Of a stretch of 64,000 nt of DNA, positions 19,341 through 29,836 are shown one piece after another. Made by a program: the position numbers and the translations under genes. This stretch comes from Pseudomonas neuropathica (GTDB lineage Bacteria; Pseudomonadota; Gammaproteobacteria; Pseudomonadales; Pseudomonadaceae). Each line of letters starts with the position of its first letter. The stretch's first letter is position 1. Location of the stretch: assembly GCF_015461835.1 (NCBI RefSeq), contig NZ_JACOPX010000003.1, positions 1-64,000 on the forward strand, in the 5' to 3' direction. Below the pieces are notes generated by a model, which was not told the origin of the DNA, did not search any database, and worked only from the letters and a program-made list of their open reading frames with translations.

Positions 19341-20045
19341 TCAGCGCCGTGCCACGTCGGAAAAGTAGAACTTGTCGAGGGTGTGCCGTGATTCGGTGTA
19401 CTCGAACTGACGCCCGTCCTGGAGGAAGGTCTGGTTGCTGACCACGATCACATGGCTCTGGCCATCGAGGTCCAGGTGCAGTTGATCATCCTTGCTGCGC
19501 GGCACCGCTTCGATGGTGCGTTGGGCGTAGGCAATCTGTAGCTGCAGGGTCTGCTCGATATGGGCGTAGATAGATTGCTCGGCGATGTCGAGGGACAGGC
19601 CGGGAATCACTTCGCTGACAAAGTGGTTGATGTCGAGGATCACGCGTTTACCGTCGATCCGCCGCACACGTTTGATTCGGGTGATGAGGCTGCCGGGTTC
19701 GGCATGGATGTGTTCGAGCAGGGCGCCTTCGAGCGGGATCTGGCTCAGTTCGACCACTTCGGTGCTGACATCGTTGCCCAGGCGCGGATAGGTTTCCTGG
19801 AAACTGACGATGCCGCCGAGCTGAAACTCGATCGGGTTGGTCGACAGCACAAAGGTGCCCTTGCCGTGGATTTTCTGCGCAAAGCCGCGTTCCTGAAGCA
19901 GTTCAATGGCTTTGCGCACCGTGCCTCGGCTGGCCTGATAGCTGTCCATCAGTTCGGTTTCGGAAGGCAGGCGGGCGCCGCGCTCCAGGCGTTCAGTCGT
20001 GATGCTGGCCAGCAGATCGCTATAGATCTGGTTGTATTTGCTCAT
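19341..20045 (-). CDS. treR: Trehalose operon repressor TreR (GntR/HutC family)
   Basis: A 234-residue GntR regulator. N-terminal winged helix: YNQIYSDLLASITTERL, then RLPSETELMDSYQASRGTVR. The C-terminal UTRA ligand domain (about 80-234) would sense trehalose-6-phosphate in this family. It is divergent from treP, with two operator-like 16-mers in the 235-bp gap, so it should repress the trehalose PTS operon and perhaps itself. Toxin B follows on the same strand after 101 bases; I see no terminator between them, so read-through is possible. Confidence 0.93.
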   Translation of the reverse strand: MSKYNQIYSDLLASITTERLERGARLPSETELMDSYQASRGTVRKAIELLQERGFAQKIHGKGTFVLSTNPIEFQLGGIVSFQETYPRLGNDVSTEVVELSQIPLEGALLEHIHAEPGSLITRIKRVRRIDGKRVILDINHFVSEVIPGLSLDIAEQSIYAHIEQTLQLQIAYAQRTIEAVPRSKDDQLHLDLDGQSHVIVVSNQTFLQDGRQFEYTESRHTLDKFYFSDVARR

Positions 20046-20184
20046 GGGTAGGCTCGGTGCCGACTGTACTCAAAGCTTCGAACCTTAAGGCCAGGGTAGG
20101 GCTTTGTCCATGTGGGCGATGGAAATCACCCTAAGGCAGGGTAGGAAAATTCGCCTTCGGTCTGGCAGGAACATACATAAACAA

Positions 20185-20226
20185 ACTCGTCTGTACGAGT
20201 TGTTGCATTAACTCGTACAGACGAGT
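20185..20226. promoter_or_regulatory. Double TreR operator (42-bp perfect palindrome)
   Basis: ACTCGTCTGTACGAGT at 20185-20200 and ACTCGTACAGACGAGT at 20211-20226 are exact reverse complements, separated by 10 bases. Each 16-mer is itself nearly palindromic (ACTCGT..ACGAGT), so two dimers could bind 26 bp apart on one DNA face region. The second site lies within the treP promoter spacer. Confidence 0.85.
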
Positions 20227-20231
20227 ATTTT
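20203..20231 (+). promoter_or_regulatory. Predicted treP promoter
   Basis: TTGCAT (20203-20208), a 17-bp spacer and TATTTT (20226-20231). The downstream TreR half-site fills the spacer, which would give direct occlusion of RNA polymerase. Confidence 0.55.
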
Positions 20232-20249
20232 TCGCTTCGGCGTGCTGCC

Positions 20250-20260
20250 AATAACAACAA
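20250..20260 (+). promoter_or_regulatory. Crc/Hfq-type A-rich motif before treP
   Basis: AATAACAACAA contains two overlapping matches to AANAANAA, the catabolite-activity motif bound by Hfq/Crc in Pseudomonas. It lies about 21-31 bases before the treP ATG. Confidence 0.6.
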
Positions 20261-20280
20261 TCCATAGCGGAAGAACTAGC

Positions 20281-21723
20281 ATGAGCCACGACTATCCGAA
20301 CATCGCCAGGCAATTGCTGCAAAGCCTCGGCGGCAGCGACAACCTCGAACAGGCCGCCCATTGCGTCACGCGGTTGCGGCTGGCCCTGAAAGATCCGGGC
20401 CTGGTCGATAGTGCCATGCTCAACCAGATCGACCTGGTCAAAGGCTCGTTCTTTACCGGTGGCCTGTATCAGGTGGTGATCGGTCCGGGCGAAGTGGAAA
20501 AGGTCTATGCCGAACTGCGTCGTCAGACCGGTCTCGCGGCGTCGACGATCGCTGACGTCAAACAGAAAAGCACTGAAAAGATCAACGCCGTGCAGCGTCT
20601 GGTGCGGGTGTTTTCCGACGTGTTCATGCCGATTCTGCCGGCGCTGATCATTGCCGGCCTGCTGATGGGCATCAACAATCTGCTGGGTGCCAAAGGCATG
20701 TTCATCGACGGGCAGACCCTGCTCGATGCCTACCCGAAACTGGATGGGCTGTGGAGCCTGATCAATCTGATGGCCAACACCTCGTTCGTGTTTCTGCCGG
20801 CGCTGGTGGGCTGGTCGGCGGCCAAGCGCTTCGGCGGCAGCGAGATCCTCGGCATCGTCCTCGGTCTGATGCTGGTGCACCCGGATCTGCTTAACGCCTG
20901 GAACTACGGCAAGGCCGTGGCCGGGCTGGACGGGCAGCATCTGCCGTACTTCGACATTCTCGGGTTGTTTCAGGTGGAAAAGGTCGGCTATCAGGGGCAG
21001 ATCCTGCCGATTCTGCTGGCCGCTTACGTAATGAGCGTCATCGAAAAATGGCTGCGCGCGCGCGTGCCCAACGCCATTCAGTTACTCGTGGTACCGATCA
21101 CCACCATCGTCGTTACCGGCGTACTGGCGCTGGCCGTGATTGGCCCGGTGACCCGCCACATCGGCATCTTCATCACCGAAGGGCTGGTCATGCTGTTTGA
21201 CCTGGCACCAATGGTGGGTGGCGCGATTTTCGGTCTGCTGTATGCGCCGCTGGTGATCACCGGCATGCACCACATGTTTCTCGCGGTCGACCTGCAATTG
21301 ATCTCGACCCAGGGCGGTACCTTTATCTGGCCGATGATCGTCATGTCCAACCTCGCTCAGGGCAGTGCCGCCCTGGCGGTGTTCTGGATGACCCGTAATG
21401 CAGGGGACAAGAGCATGGCGTCGACTTCGGCAATCTCCGCCTACTTCGGTATCACCGAGCCAGCGATGTTCGGCGTCAACCTGCGCTACAAGTTTCCGTT
21501 TTATGCCGCGCTGACCGGTTCGGCACTGGGCTGCGTGTTCCTGTCGCTGAACAAGGTTCAGGCCTCGGCCATCGGCGTCGGTGGACTGCCGGGTTTCATC
21601 TCGATCATTCCGCAGTACATCCCGATGTTTGTGCTGGGGATGCTGATTGCCATGCTCGTGCCGTTTGTTCTGACCTGTGCACTGAGCATGAAGATCGTCC
21701 GGCCCGGTTATCGGGTTGCCTGA
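20281..21723 (+). CDS. treP: Trehalose-specific PTS transporter, EIIBC
   Basis: Imports trehalose across the inner membrane and phosphorylates it to trehalose-6-phosphate. The 480-residue protein has an N-terminal EIIB domain with the phosphorylated Cys in AAHCVTRLRLAL (about residue 28), then an EIIC domain with about ten membrane segments (MPILPALIIAGLLMGINNLL, TGMHHMFLAVD, SAYFGITEPAMFGVNL). It has no EIIA domain; this is supplied by the EIIA-HPr-EI fusion further along. First gene of the operon treP-treC-porin-PTS fusion-EIIB-like. The start MSHDYPNIARQ fits the family, although an upstream in-frame ATG exists. Confidence 0.94.
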   Translation: MSHDYPNIARQLLQSLGGSDNLEQAAHCVTRLRLALKDPGLVDSAMLNQIDLVKGSFFTGGLYQVVIGPGEVEKVYAELRRQTGLAASTIADVKQKSTEKINAVQRLVRVFSDVFMPILPALIIAGLLMGINNLLGAKGMFIDGQTLLDAYPKLDGLWSLINLMANTSFVFLPALVGWSAAKRFGGSEILGIVLGLMLVHPDLLNAWNYGKAVAGLDGQHLPYFDILGLFQVEKVGYQGQILPILLAAYVMSVIEKWLRARVPNAIQLLVVPITTIVVTGVLALAVIGPVTRHIGIFITEGLVMLFDLAPMVGGAIFGLLYAPLVITGMHHMFLAVDLQLISTQGGTFIWPMIVMSNLAQGSAALAVFWMTRNAGDKSMASTSAISAYFGITEPAMFGVNLRYKFPFYAALTGSALGCVFLSLNKVQASAIGVGGLPGFISIIPQYIPMFVLGMLIAMLVPFVLTCALSMKIVRPGYRVA

Positions 21724-21727
21724 ACAA

Positions 21728-21757
21728 TCGCTTTCGCGAGCAGGCTCGCTTCCACAG
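21728..21757. repeat. Single REP unit
   Basis: One copy of TTTCGCGAGCAGGCTCGCTT between treP and treC, without an inverted partner. It may stabilise the upstream treP message. Confidence 0.75.
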
Positions 21758-21813
21758 TTGATTGCATTTCAATCTGGGCGCGAGCCGCACGGACTTATTG
21801 AAGGAGTTGTGCC

Positions 21814-23463
21814 ATGCAAGACTGGCAGCGTTCGGTGATCTACCAGATCTATCCGAAGAGTTTTCATAGTCACGCCGGCAACCCGACGGGTGATCTGCTC
21901 GGTATCGTCGCCAAACTCGATTACCTGAAGTGGCTGGGCGTCGACTGTTTATGGATAACGCCATTTCTGCGTTCGCCGCAACGCGATAACGGCTATGACA
22001 TCAGCGATTACTACGCCATCGACCCGAGCTACGGCAGCATGGCCGACTGCGAATTGCTGATCGCCGAGGCGGGCAAGCGCGGGATCAAGCTGATGCTCGA
22101 CATCGTGGTCAATCACACCTCGATCGAGCACGTCTGGTTTCAACAGGCGCGCAGTAGCCTCGACAATCCTTACCGTGACTTCTATATCTGGCGTGATCAG
22201 CCGAACAACTGGGAATCCAAGTTCGGCGGTTCCGCCTGGGAGTACGAAGCCCAGACCGGTCAGTATTACCTGCACCTGTTCGACCACACTCAGGCCGACC
22301 TGAATTGGGATAATCCCAAGGTGCGCGCTGAAGTGTTCCGGATGATGCAGTTCTGGCGGGACAAGGGCGTGGGTGGATTTCGTCTGGACGTCATCAATCT
22401 GATCTCCAAGCCCAAGGACTTCCCCGAAGACAACAGCGATGGCCGAGGTTTCTATACCGATGGGCCGAATGTCCACGCGTACTTGCAGCAGATGCACCGC
22501 GAAGTCTTCGAAGGGCAGGACCTGATCAATGTCGGCGAGATGTCATCGACCAGCCTCGAACACTGCATTCGTTATTCGAATCCGCAGTCGAAAGAACTGT
22601 CGATGACCTTCAACTTTCATCACCTGAAAGTCGATTATCCAAACCTGCAGAAGTGGGTGCGCGCCGACTTCGATTTCCTTCAGCTAAAGAAAATTCTGTC
22701 CGACTGGCAGACCGGCATGCAGGCGGGGGGCGGCTGGAACGCGCTGTTCTGGTGTAACCACGATCAGCCGCGCGTGGTCTCGCGCTTCGGCAACGACGGC
22801 GAGTACCGCGAATGCTCGGCGAAGATGCTCGGCACCGCACTGCACTTTCTGCAGGGCACGCCGTTCGTGTATCAGGGCGAAGAGTTGGGCATGACCAATC
22901 CGGGGTTCGAATCGATCGAGCACTATCGCGATGTCGAGACGCTGAATATTTTTCGCCTCAAGCGCGAGGCCGGTAGCAGCGATACCGACAACATGGCAGC
23001 GATCATGCAGAAATCCCGCGATAACGGGCGCACGCCGATGCACTGGGACGCCGGGCCAAACGCCGGTTTCAGCCGTGTCGAACCGTGGATCGGAGTGCCG
23101 GCCAATGCTGCGCAGATCAACGTCGCAAACCAGCTCGACGATCCGGACTCGGTGTTGCATCACTACCGCCGTCTGATCGCGCTGCGCCGCAGCGAACCGT
23201 TGATCACCGACGGGCTGTACCAACAATTGCTGCCTGAACATCCGCAAGTCTGGGCGTATGTGCGTGAAGGCAGCGCCGAGCGGTTGTTGGTGGTGAACAA
23301 CTTCTACGGGACGACCTGTGAAGTGGAATTACCGTCGACGGTCATCAGTGAATCGATGAGACAGCGCCAGTTGATCAGCAATTATCCGGAGGGCGCGTTG
23401 CGCAAGCGCCAGGTGACGTTGCGACCTTACGAGTCCTTCGTCCTGCACCTGATCGATCCCTGA
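21814..23463 (+). CDS. treC: Alpha,alpha-phosphotrehalase (trehalose-6-phosphate hydrolase)
   Basis: Hydrolyses cytoplasmic trehalose-6-phosphate to glucose and glucose-6-phosphate. The 549-residue GH13 enzyme starts MQDWQRSVIYQIYPKSF, with GAAGGAG as ribosome binding site. The four GH13 regions are visible: DIVVNHTS, GFRLDVINL (nucleophile Asp), NVGEMSS (acid/base Glu) and CNHDQPRVVSRFG. It lies downstream of treP with 90 bases and a REP unit between them. Confidence 0.94.
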   Translation: MQDWQRSVIYQIYPKSFHSHAGNPTGDLLGIVAKLDYLKWLGVDCLWITPFLRSPQRDNGYDISDYYAIDPSYGSMADCELLIAEAGKRGIKLMLDIVVNHTSIEHVWFQQARSSLDNPYRDFYIWRDQPNNWESKFGGSAWEYEAQTGQYYLHLFDHTQADLNWDNPKVRAEVFRMMQFWRDKGVGGFRLDVINLISKPKDFPEDNSDGRGFYTDGPNVHAYLQQMHREVFEGQDLINVGEMSSTSLEHCIRYSNPQSKELSMTFNFHHLKVDYPNLQKWVRADFDFLQLKKILSDWQTGMQAGGGWNALFWCNHDQPRVVSRFGNDGEYRECSAKMLGTALHFLQGTPFVYQGEELGMTNPGFESIEHYRDVETLNIFRLKREAGSSDTDNMAAIMQKSRDNGRTPMHWDAGPNAGFSRVEPWIGVPANAAQINVANQLDDPDSVLHHYRRLIALRRSEPLITDGLYQQLLPEHPQVWAYVREGSAERLLVVNNFYGTTCEVELPSTVISESMRQRQLISNYPEGALRKRQVTLRPYESFVLHLIDP

Positions 23464-24792
<1,329 letters not shown>

Positions 24793-24854
24793 GCGATGCT
24801 GATGGAGCGTCGCGCTCCATGGGCACTTCAAAGAACAAAACTGCAGGTGACGTC

Positions 24855-27383
24855 ATGGCCACACCCCAACCATTGCAATTGCTGGCTCCCTTGTCCGGTG
24901 TCCTGATCGCGCTTGAGCAGGTGCCCGATCCAGTGTTTTCCGGGCGCGTGATCGGCGACGGTCTGTGCATCGACCCGACTTCATCGACCCTGTGTGCGCC
25001 TCTGGCCGGCATCGTCAGCAACGTGCAGGCCAGCGGGCATGCCGTGAGCATCACCGATGACCATGGCGTACAAGTGTTGATGCACATCGGCCTTGATACC
25101 GTGAACCTCGGCGGGCAAGGCTTCACCCGCCTGGTTGAAGAGGGGCAACGGGTTGCCGCCGGACAAGCGTTGATCGAGTTCGACGCCGATTACATTGCCC
25201 GGCATGCGCGCAGCCTGATGACATTGATGCTGGTGGTTAGCGGAGAACCGTTCACCTGGCGGGTCGCGTCGAGCGGATGGGTCGAAACCGGTCAGCCGTT
25301 GCTTGAACTCGCCCGTACTCAGGCTTGTGGCGTGGATGCTGGCGCGGCAGAAGGTCAGGCCGTGTTCTCTCAAACGTTGAAACTGCCCAATCCCAACGGA
25401 TTGCACGCGCGCCCGGCAGCGGTGTTCGCGCAAGCGGCAAAGGGCTTCGTGGCAAAGATTTACCTGCATAAACAGCAGGCTCAGGCCAACGCCAAATCCC
25501 TGGTGGCGATCATGGCGTTGCAGACCGCGTGCGGCGACAGCGTGCAGGTCAGTGCGGTGGGCGAAGATGCTGACGCGGCAATCGAGGCGCTGACTCGATT
25601 ACTGATTGAAGGCTGCGGTGAAGCGGTGACGGCGGTGGCGCCAGTCGAGCTGGTCGAAACCGATGTTCTGACCCTGCTGCGTGGCGTCTGCGCGTCACCC
25701 GGTTCGGCGTTGGGCCAAGTGGTGCAGATCAGCGAGCCGGTGTTCGACGTCAGCGAGTTCGGCGGCAGAGCAGACGGCGAGCGCGAGGCCCTTGCCAATG
25801 CCCTGATCGAAGCCGATCTGGCCTTGCAGCATTTGCGCGACACCGCCGCTGGCGAGGCCGAGGCCGAGATCTTCAAGGCGCATCAGGAACTGCTCGAAGA
25901 TCCGGGGCTGCTCGATCAGGCCCAGGCGTTGATCAGCGACGGCAAAAGCGCGGCGTTTGCCTGGCGCGCGGCCACTGAAGAAACCGCGGCGATGTTTCGC
26001 CAACTGGGCAGTGCGTTGCTGGCTGAACGGGCGGCGGACCTGACCGATGTCGGGCGCCGCGTGCTCAAGCTATTGCTGGGCATTGGCGAGCAGGCAATGG
26101 AGCTGCCGCCTGGAAGCATTCTGATTGCCGATCAACTGACCCCGTCGCAGACCGCCGGCATCGATACCAGCAAGGTGCTGGGTTTTGCCACGGTCGGCGG
26201 CGGCGCAACCAGTCACGTGGCGATTCTTGCGCGCGCCTGTGGTCTGCCGTCGATCTGCGGGGTGCCGGTGCAGATGTTGGCGTTGAGCAACGGGACCCCG
26301 GTGTTGCTCGATGCCGACAAGGGCGAATTGCATGTGCGTCCCGATCCTGCGGCCGTCAGTCAATGGCAGGCGCGGCACGCGCAACAGCGTCAACGCCATG
26401 AGCATGAGTTGGCCAGCGCATCGCTCGCGGCGCGGACCCGTGACGGTCATCACGTCGAGGTGTCGGCCAACGTCGCCTCGCTAGCGGAAACCGAGCAGGC
26501 CATGGCCCTCGGCGGTGCGGGCGTCGGCCTGTTGCGTTCTGAGTTTCTTTACCTGGGCCGTAATCACGCGCCGAGCCATGACGAACAGGCTGCGACCTAC
26601 AGCGCCATCGCTCGCTGCGTGGGACCTGCGCACAATCTGGTGGTGCGCACCCTTGATGTCGGTGGTGACAAACCGCTGGCCTACGTGCCGATGGACAGCG
26701 AAACCAACCCGTTCCTTGGCGTGCGCGGCATTCGTTTGTGCCTGGAGCGCCCGCAGTTATTGCGTGAGCAGTTCCGGGCCATGCTCGGCTGCTGCGAGCT
26801 GACACGTTTGCACATCATGTTGCCGATGGTCACGCAACTGTCGGAGCTGCGTCTGGCGCGGCAAATGCTCGACGAGGAAATCCTCGCGCAGGGACTGACG
26901 CAACGACCGAAACTGGGGATCATGATCGAGGTGCCGGCCGCGGCGCTGATGGCGGACCTGTTTGCGCCGCTGGTGGATTTTTTCTCGATCGGCACCAATG
27001 ACCTGACGCAATACACCCTGGCGATGGATCGCGATCACCCGCGTCTGGCCAGTCAGGCGGACAGTTTTCATCCCTCGGTATTGCGCCTGATCGCCATGAC
27101 TGTGAAGGCCGCGCACGCCCATGGCAAATGGGTCGGAGTCTGCGGGGCAATGGCCTCGGAACGTCTGGCGGTGCCGTTGTTGCTCGGGTTGGGCGTGGAT
27201 GAACTGTCGGTGAGCGTGCCGATGATTGCACCGGTCAAGGCGACGGTGCGCGAACTCGAGCTGGCCGATTGTCAGATCATCGCCCAACAGGTGCTCGGAC
27301 TGGAAAGTGCCGGGCAGGTGCGCGAGGCGTTGCAGCTCTTTCACGAGGCAACCGTCGATACTTTACGGGTTCTGGAGAACTGA
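24855..27383 (+). CDS. PTS fusion protein EIIA(Glc)-HPr-Enzyme I
   Basis: An 842-residue multi-phosphoryl protein carrying phosphate from PEP to the trehalose EIIB. Residues 1-150 form a glucose-type EIIA domain (LLAPLSGVLIALEQVPD; active His in LMHIGLDTV near residue 77). Residues 170-255 form HPr (PNPNGLHARPAAVFAQAAK; His near 184). Residues 275-842 form Enzyme I (LRGVCASPGSALG; phospho-His in GGGATSHVAILAR near 453; RTLDVGGDKPL; C-terminal CGAMASE with the catalytic Cys). The start at 24855 has AGGTGA upstream; two further ATGs upstream lack a fit to the EIIA domain. The fusion makes this trehalose system independent of general PTS proteins. Confidence 0.94.
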   Translation: MATPQPLQLLAPLSGVLIALEQVPDPVFSGRVIGDGLCIDPTSSTLCAPLAGIVSNVQASGHAVSITDDHGVQVLMHIGLDTVNLGGQGFTRLVEEGQRVAAGQALIEFDADYIARHARSLMTLMLVVSGEPFTWRVASSGWVETGQPLLELARTQACGVDAGAAEGQAVFSQTLKLPNPNGLHARPAAVFAQAAKGFVAKIYLHKQQAQANAKSLVAIMALQTACGDSVQVSAVGEDADAAIEALTRLLIEGCGEAVTAVAPVELVETDVLTLLRGVCASPGSALGQVVQISEPVFDVSEFGGRADGEREALANALIEADLALQHLRDTAAGEAEAEIFKAHQELLEDPGLLDQAQALISDGKSAAFAWRAATEETAAMFRQLGSALLAERAADLTDVGRRVLKLLLGIGEQAMELPPGSILIADQLTPSQTAGIDTSKVLGFATVGGGATSHVAILARACGLPSICGVPVQMLALSNGTPVLLDADKGELHVRPDPAAVSQWQARHAQQRQRHEHELASASLAARTRDGHHVEVSANVASLAETEQAMALGGAGVGLLRSEFLYLGRNHAPSHDEQAATYSAIARCVGPAHNLVVRTLDVGGDKPLAYVPMDSETNPFLGVRGIRLCLERPQLLREQFRAMLGCCELTRLHIMLPMVTQLSELRLARQMLDEEILAQGLTQRPKLGIMIEVPAAALMADLFAPLVDFFSIGTNDLTQYTLAMDRDHPRLASQADSFHPSVLRLIAMTVKAAHAHGKWVGVCGAMASERLAVPLLLGLGVDELSVSVPMIAPVKATVRELELADCQIIAQQVLGLESAGQVREALQLFHEATVDTLRVLEN

Positions 27384-27385
27384 AG

Positions 27386-27676
27386 ATGTTGGATAAATTG
27401 CAGAAGGCATTCTGGAAGGCCCTGACCCCGGATCTGGTGGTGGACGCACCCGAAATCCTCGCCGAGCCGAGCGCCGGATTGAGCGCCGCGATCGTCGCGG
27501 CGCTGGGTGGTGTGGATAACCTCCAGTCACAGCAACCGCTGGCGTTGACGCGCGTGCGGGTTGTATTGCGTGATGTGTCGGGTATCGATCAACAGGCGTT
27601 GAGCGCCGCCGGGGTCGCGGGCGTGATGCCCTTGGAGGACGGTGTCGTGCACCTGATTACCGGGCTGCGATCTTAA
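27386..27676 (+). CDS. EIIB-like PTS protein lacking the phosphorylated cysteine
   Basis: A 96-residue protein whose middle part matches the start of EIIB domains: ALGGVDNLQSQQPLALTRVR against LGGSDNLEQAAHCVTRLR in TreP. The whole protein contains no cysteine, so it cannot carry the EIIB phosphate. It starts 2 bases after the PTS fusion stop codon, so the two are translationally linked. It may be a regulatory subunit that competes for or senses phosphorylated EIIA, or the remnant of a split transporter. Its presence as an intact, well-spaced ORF argues for function. Confidence 0.8.
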   Translation: MLDKLQKAFWKALTPDLVVDAPEILAEPSAGLSAAIVAALGGVDNLQSQQPLALTRVRVVLRDVSGIDQQALSAAGVAGVMPLEDGVVHLITGLRS

Positions 27677-27793
27677 GCCGACAGCTGATGTGCGGCCTCA
27701 GGTCGCCCTTACTGTTTCTCAACCGCAGGTGTATCGTATTCGCCTTTTGCAGGCTTTCAGGGCCTGTCGCTGATACGTGAGGTAGTTGAGTTC

Positions 27794-29170
27794 ATGTCCT
27801 TTACCCGTCGCCAAATCCTCAGTGGCCTGGCCGGTCTTGTTGTCGTTGGTGTCGGTGCGGGGGGCGCGTCGCGGTATTGGCTGGGGAAAATGGCCGACGC
27901 CGAGGCGGGCCACGACTATGAGCTGATCGCCGCCCCGCTGGACGTCGAGCTGGTGCCGGGGCACAAGACCGAGGCCTGGGCATTCGGGCCGTCGGCGCCG
28001 GGCACCGAGTTGCGCGTGCGTCAGGGTGAATGGCTGCGGGTGCGCTTCATCAACCACTTGCCGGTAGCGACGACCATTCACTGGCATGGCATTCGTCTGC
28101 CGCTGGAAATGGACGGTGTGCCGTACGTATCGCAGCTGCCGGTGTTGCCGGGCGAGTACTTCGATTACAAATTCCGCGTGCCGGATGCCGGTAGCTACTG
28201 GTATCACCCGCATGTCAGCAGCAGCGAAGAGCTCGGGCGCGGCTTGGTCGGGCCATTGATCATCGAAGAGCGCGAGCCGACCGGTTTCAAGTACGAAAAG
28301 ACTTTGAGCCTGAAGAACTGGCACATCGATGACGAAGGCAATTTCGTCGAGTTCAGCATTCCCCGTGAAGCGGCTCGTGGTGGCACGGCGGGGCGGTTGT
28401 CGACCATCAACGGCGTGCCGACCCCGGTGATCGAACTGCCGGCCGGGCAGATCACTCGCGTGCGTTTGCTCAACCTCGACAACACGTTGACTTACCGCAT
28501 CAACATTCCCGGCGTCGAAGCGCAGATCTATGCGCTGGACGGCAACCCGGTCGAGCCGCGCCCGCTGGGCAAGGAATACTGGCTGGGCCCGGGCATGCGT
28601 ATCTGTCTGGCGATCAAGGCGCCGGCAGCGGGTGAAGAGTTGTCGCTGCGCAACGGCCCGGTGCGTCTGGGCACGCTGCGTTCAGTGGCCAATAACGATG
28701 CGCCGACTGACTGGCCGAAAGCGCTGCCGGCCAATCCGGTGGCAGAGCCGGACCTGGCCAATGCCGAGAAACTCAACTTCAATTTCGAGTGGGTCGGCTC
28801 GGTATCGGTCAACGTCGACAACGGCAAGCCGCCGAGCCTGTGGCAGATCAACGGCAAGGCCTGGGACATCACCGACAAGACCTGCGCCGACCGGCCGATT
28901 GCCAGTCTGAAACTGGGGCAAAGCTACATCTTCGAATTGAAGAACATGACCCAGTATCAGCACCCGATCCACCTGCACGGCATGAGTTTCAAGGTGATCG
29001 CGTCGAACCGGCACAAGATCATTCCGTACTTCACCGACACCTATCTGCTGGGCAAGAACGAGCGCGCGCAAGTGGCGCTGGTGGCCGATAATCCGGGGGT
29101 GTGGATGTTCCACTGTCACGTGATCGATCACATGGAAACCGGCCTGATGGCCGCCATCGAGGTGAAGTGA
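27794..29170 (+). CDS. cumA: Multicopper oxidase, CumA-like
   Basis: A 458-residue multicopper oxidase exported by the Tat system: SFTRRQILSGLAGLVVVG is a clear twin-arginine signal. The four copper motifs are present: HWHGIR, YWYHPH, HPIHLHGMSF and FHCHVIDHMETGL. It closely resembles CumA of P. putida, which has been linked to Mn(II) oxidation, though that link is disputed; copper or phenol oxidation are alternatives. Its stop codon overlaps the tadA start (TGATG), so the two genes are co-translated. Confidence 0.88.
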   Translation: MSFTRRQILSGLAGLVVVGVGAGGASRYWLGKMADAEAGHDYELIAAPLDVELVPGHKTEAWAFGPSAPGTELRVRQGEWLRVRFINHLPVATTIHWHGIRLPLEMDGVPYVSQLPVLPGEYFDYKFRVPDAGSYWYHPHVSSSEELGRGLVGPLIIEEREPTGFKYEKTLSLKNWHIDDEGNFVEFSIPREAARGGTAGRLSTINGVPTPVIELPAGQITRVRLLNLDNTLTYRINIPGVEAQIYALDGNPVEPRPLGKEYWLGPGMRICLAIKAPAAGEELSLRNGPVRLGTLRSVANNDAPTDWPKALPANPVAEPDLANAEKLNFNFEWVGSVSVNVDNGKPPSLWQINGKAWDITDKTCADRPIASLKLGQSYIFELKNMTQYQHPIHLHGMSFKVIASNRHKIIPYFTDTYLLGKNERAQVALVADNPGVWMFHCHVIDHMETGLMAAIEVK

Positions 29171-29670
29171 TGCGCCAGATTCGCCCTGCGGCAATTATCG
29201 ACCGCAGCCGTGATCGCGATTTCATGCGCGAAGCGTTGCTTCTCGCCGCACAAGGCGCGGCCCTCGGCGAAGTGCCGGTGGGCGCGGTGCTGGTGCAGGA
29301 CGGCGAGATCATCGGTCGCGGTTTCAACTGCCCGATCAGCACCAGCGACCCGAGTGCCCACGCGGAAATGGTCGCCATTCGCGAAGCCGCGCAGGCGGTG
29401 GATAACTATCGTCTGCCGGGTAGCACGCTGTATGTGACGCTGGAGCCGTGCAGCATGTGCGCCGGGCTGATCGTGCATTCGCGGGTGGCGCGGGTGGTGT
29501 ATGGCGCGCTGGAACCGAAAGCGGGGATTGTGCAGAGTCAGGGGCAGTTCTTCACTCAGGGCTTTCTCAACCATCGAGTGCTGTATGAAGGCGGGGTTTT
29601 GGCCGAAGAGTGTGGCGCCGTGCTGACCGAATTCTTCCGTGCTCGCCGAGCAAAAAGCCCCTCACCCTAA
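29170..29670 (+). CDS. tadA: tRNA-specific adenosine deaminase TadA
   Basis: Deaminates A34 to inosine in tRNA-Arg(ACG); essential in most bacteria. The 166-residue protein has the zinc/catalytic motif DPSAHAEMVAIREA (His and proton-shuttling Glu) and EPCSMCAGLIVHSR (two Cys ligands). The start overlaps the cumA stop by one base. The last residues (RRAKSPSP) and the TAA stop lie in a repeat element, so the natural C-terminus was probably rewritten by the repeat. Confidence 0.95.
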   Translation: MRQIRPAAIIDRSRDRDFMREALLLAAQGAALGEVPVGAVLVQDGEIIGRGFNCPISTSDPSAHAEMVAIREAAQAVDNYRLPGSTLYVTLEPCSMCAGLIVHSRVARVVYGALEPKAGIVQSQGQFFTQGFLNHRVLYEGGVLAEECGAVLTEFFRARRAKSPSP

Positions 29671-29806
29671 CCCTCTCCCAGAGGGAGAGGGGACTGACCG
29701 AGATGGATGGGCGAGGTCCGTCGACCTGAGATTCCGAGTCGAACTCAAGTGTTGAAAAGCTCAATGATCAGCTCCCTCTCCTTGGGGAGAGGGCTGGGGT
29801 GAGGGG
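29658..29806. repeat. Paired inverted repeat, CCCTCACCCTAACCCTCTCC type
   Basis: Left unit (29658-29692) CCCTCACCCTAACCCTCTCC with its own GGGAGAGGG hairpin, and right unit (29771-29806) with CCCTCTCC..GGAGAGGGC and GGGGTGAGGGG. They form a large dyad between the convergent tadA and cmoB genes and may end transcription on both sides. Common in Pseudomonas intergenic regions. Confidence 0.85.
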
Positions 29807-29836
29807 TGGGCTCACCGCGGTGTTTGGGCGATTTGA

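Noticed and set aside
20185..20226. TreR double operator as a CRISPR or phage-type repeat
   Set aside because: Only two inverted 16-mers, exactly at a GntR/PTS divergent promoter; operator explanation is sufficient.
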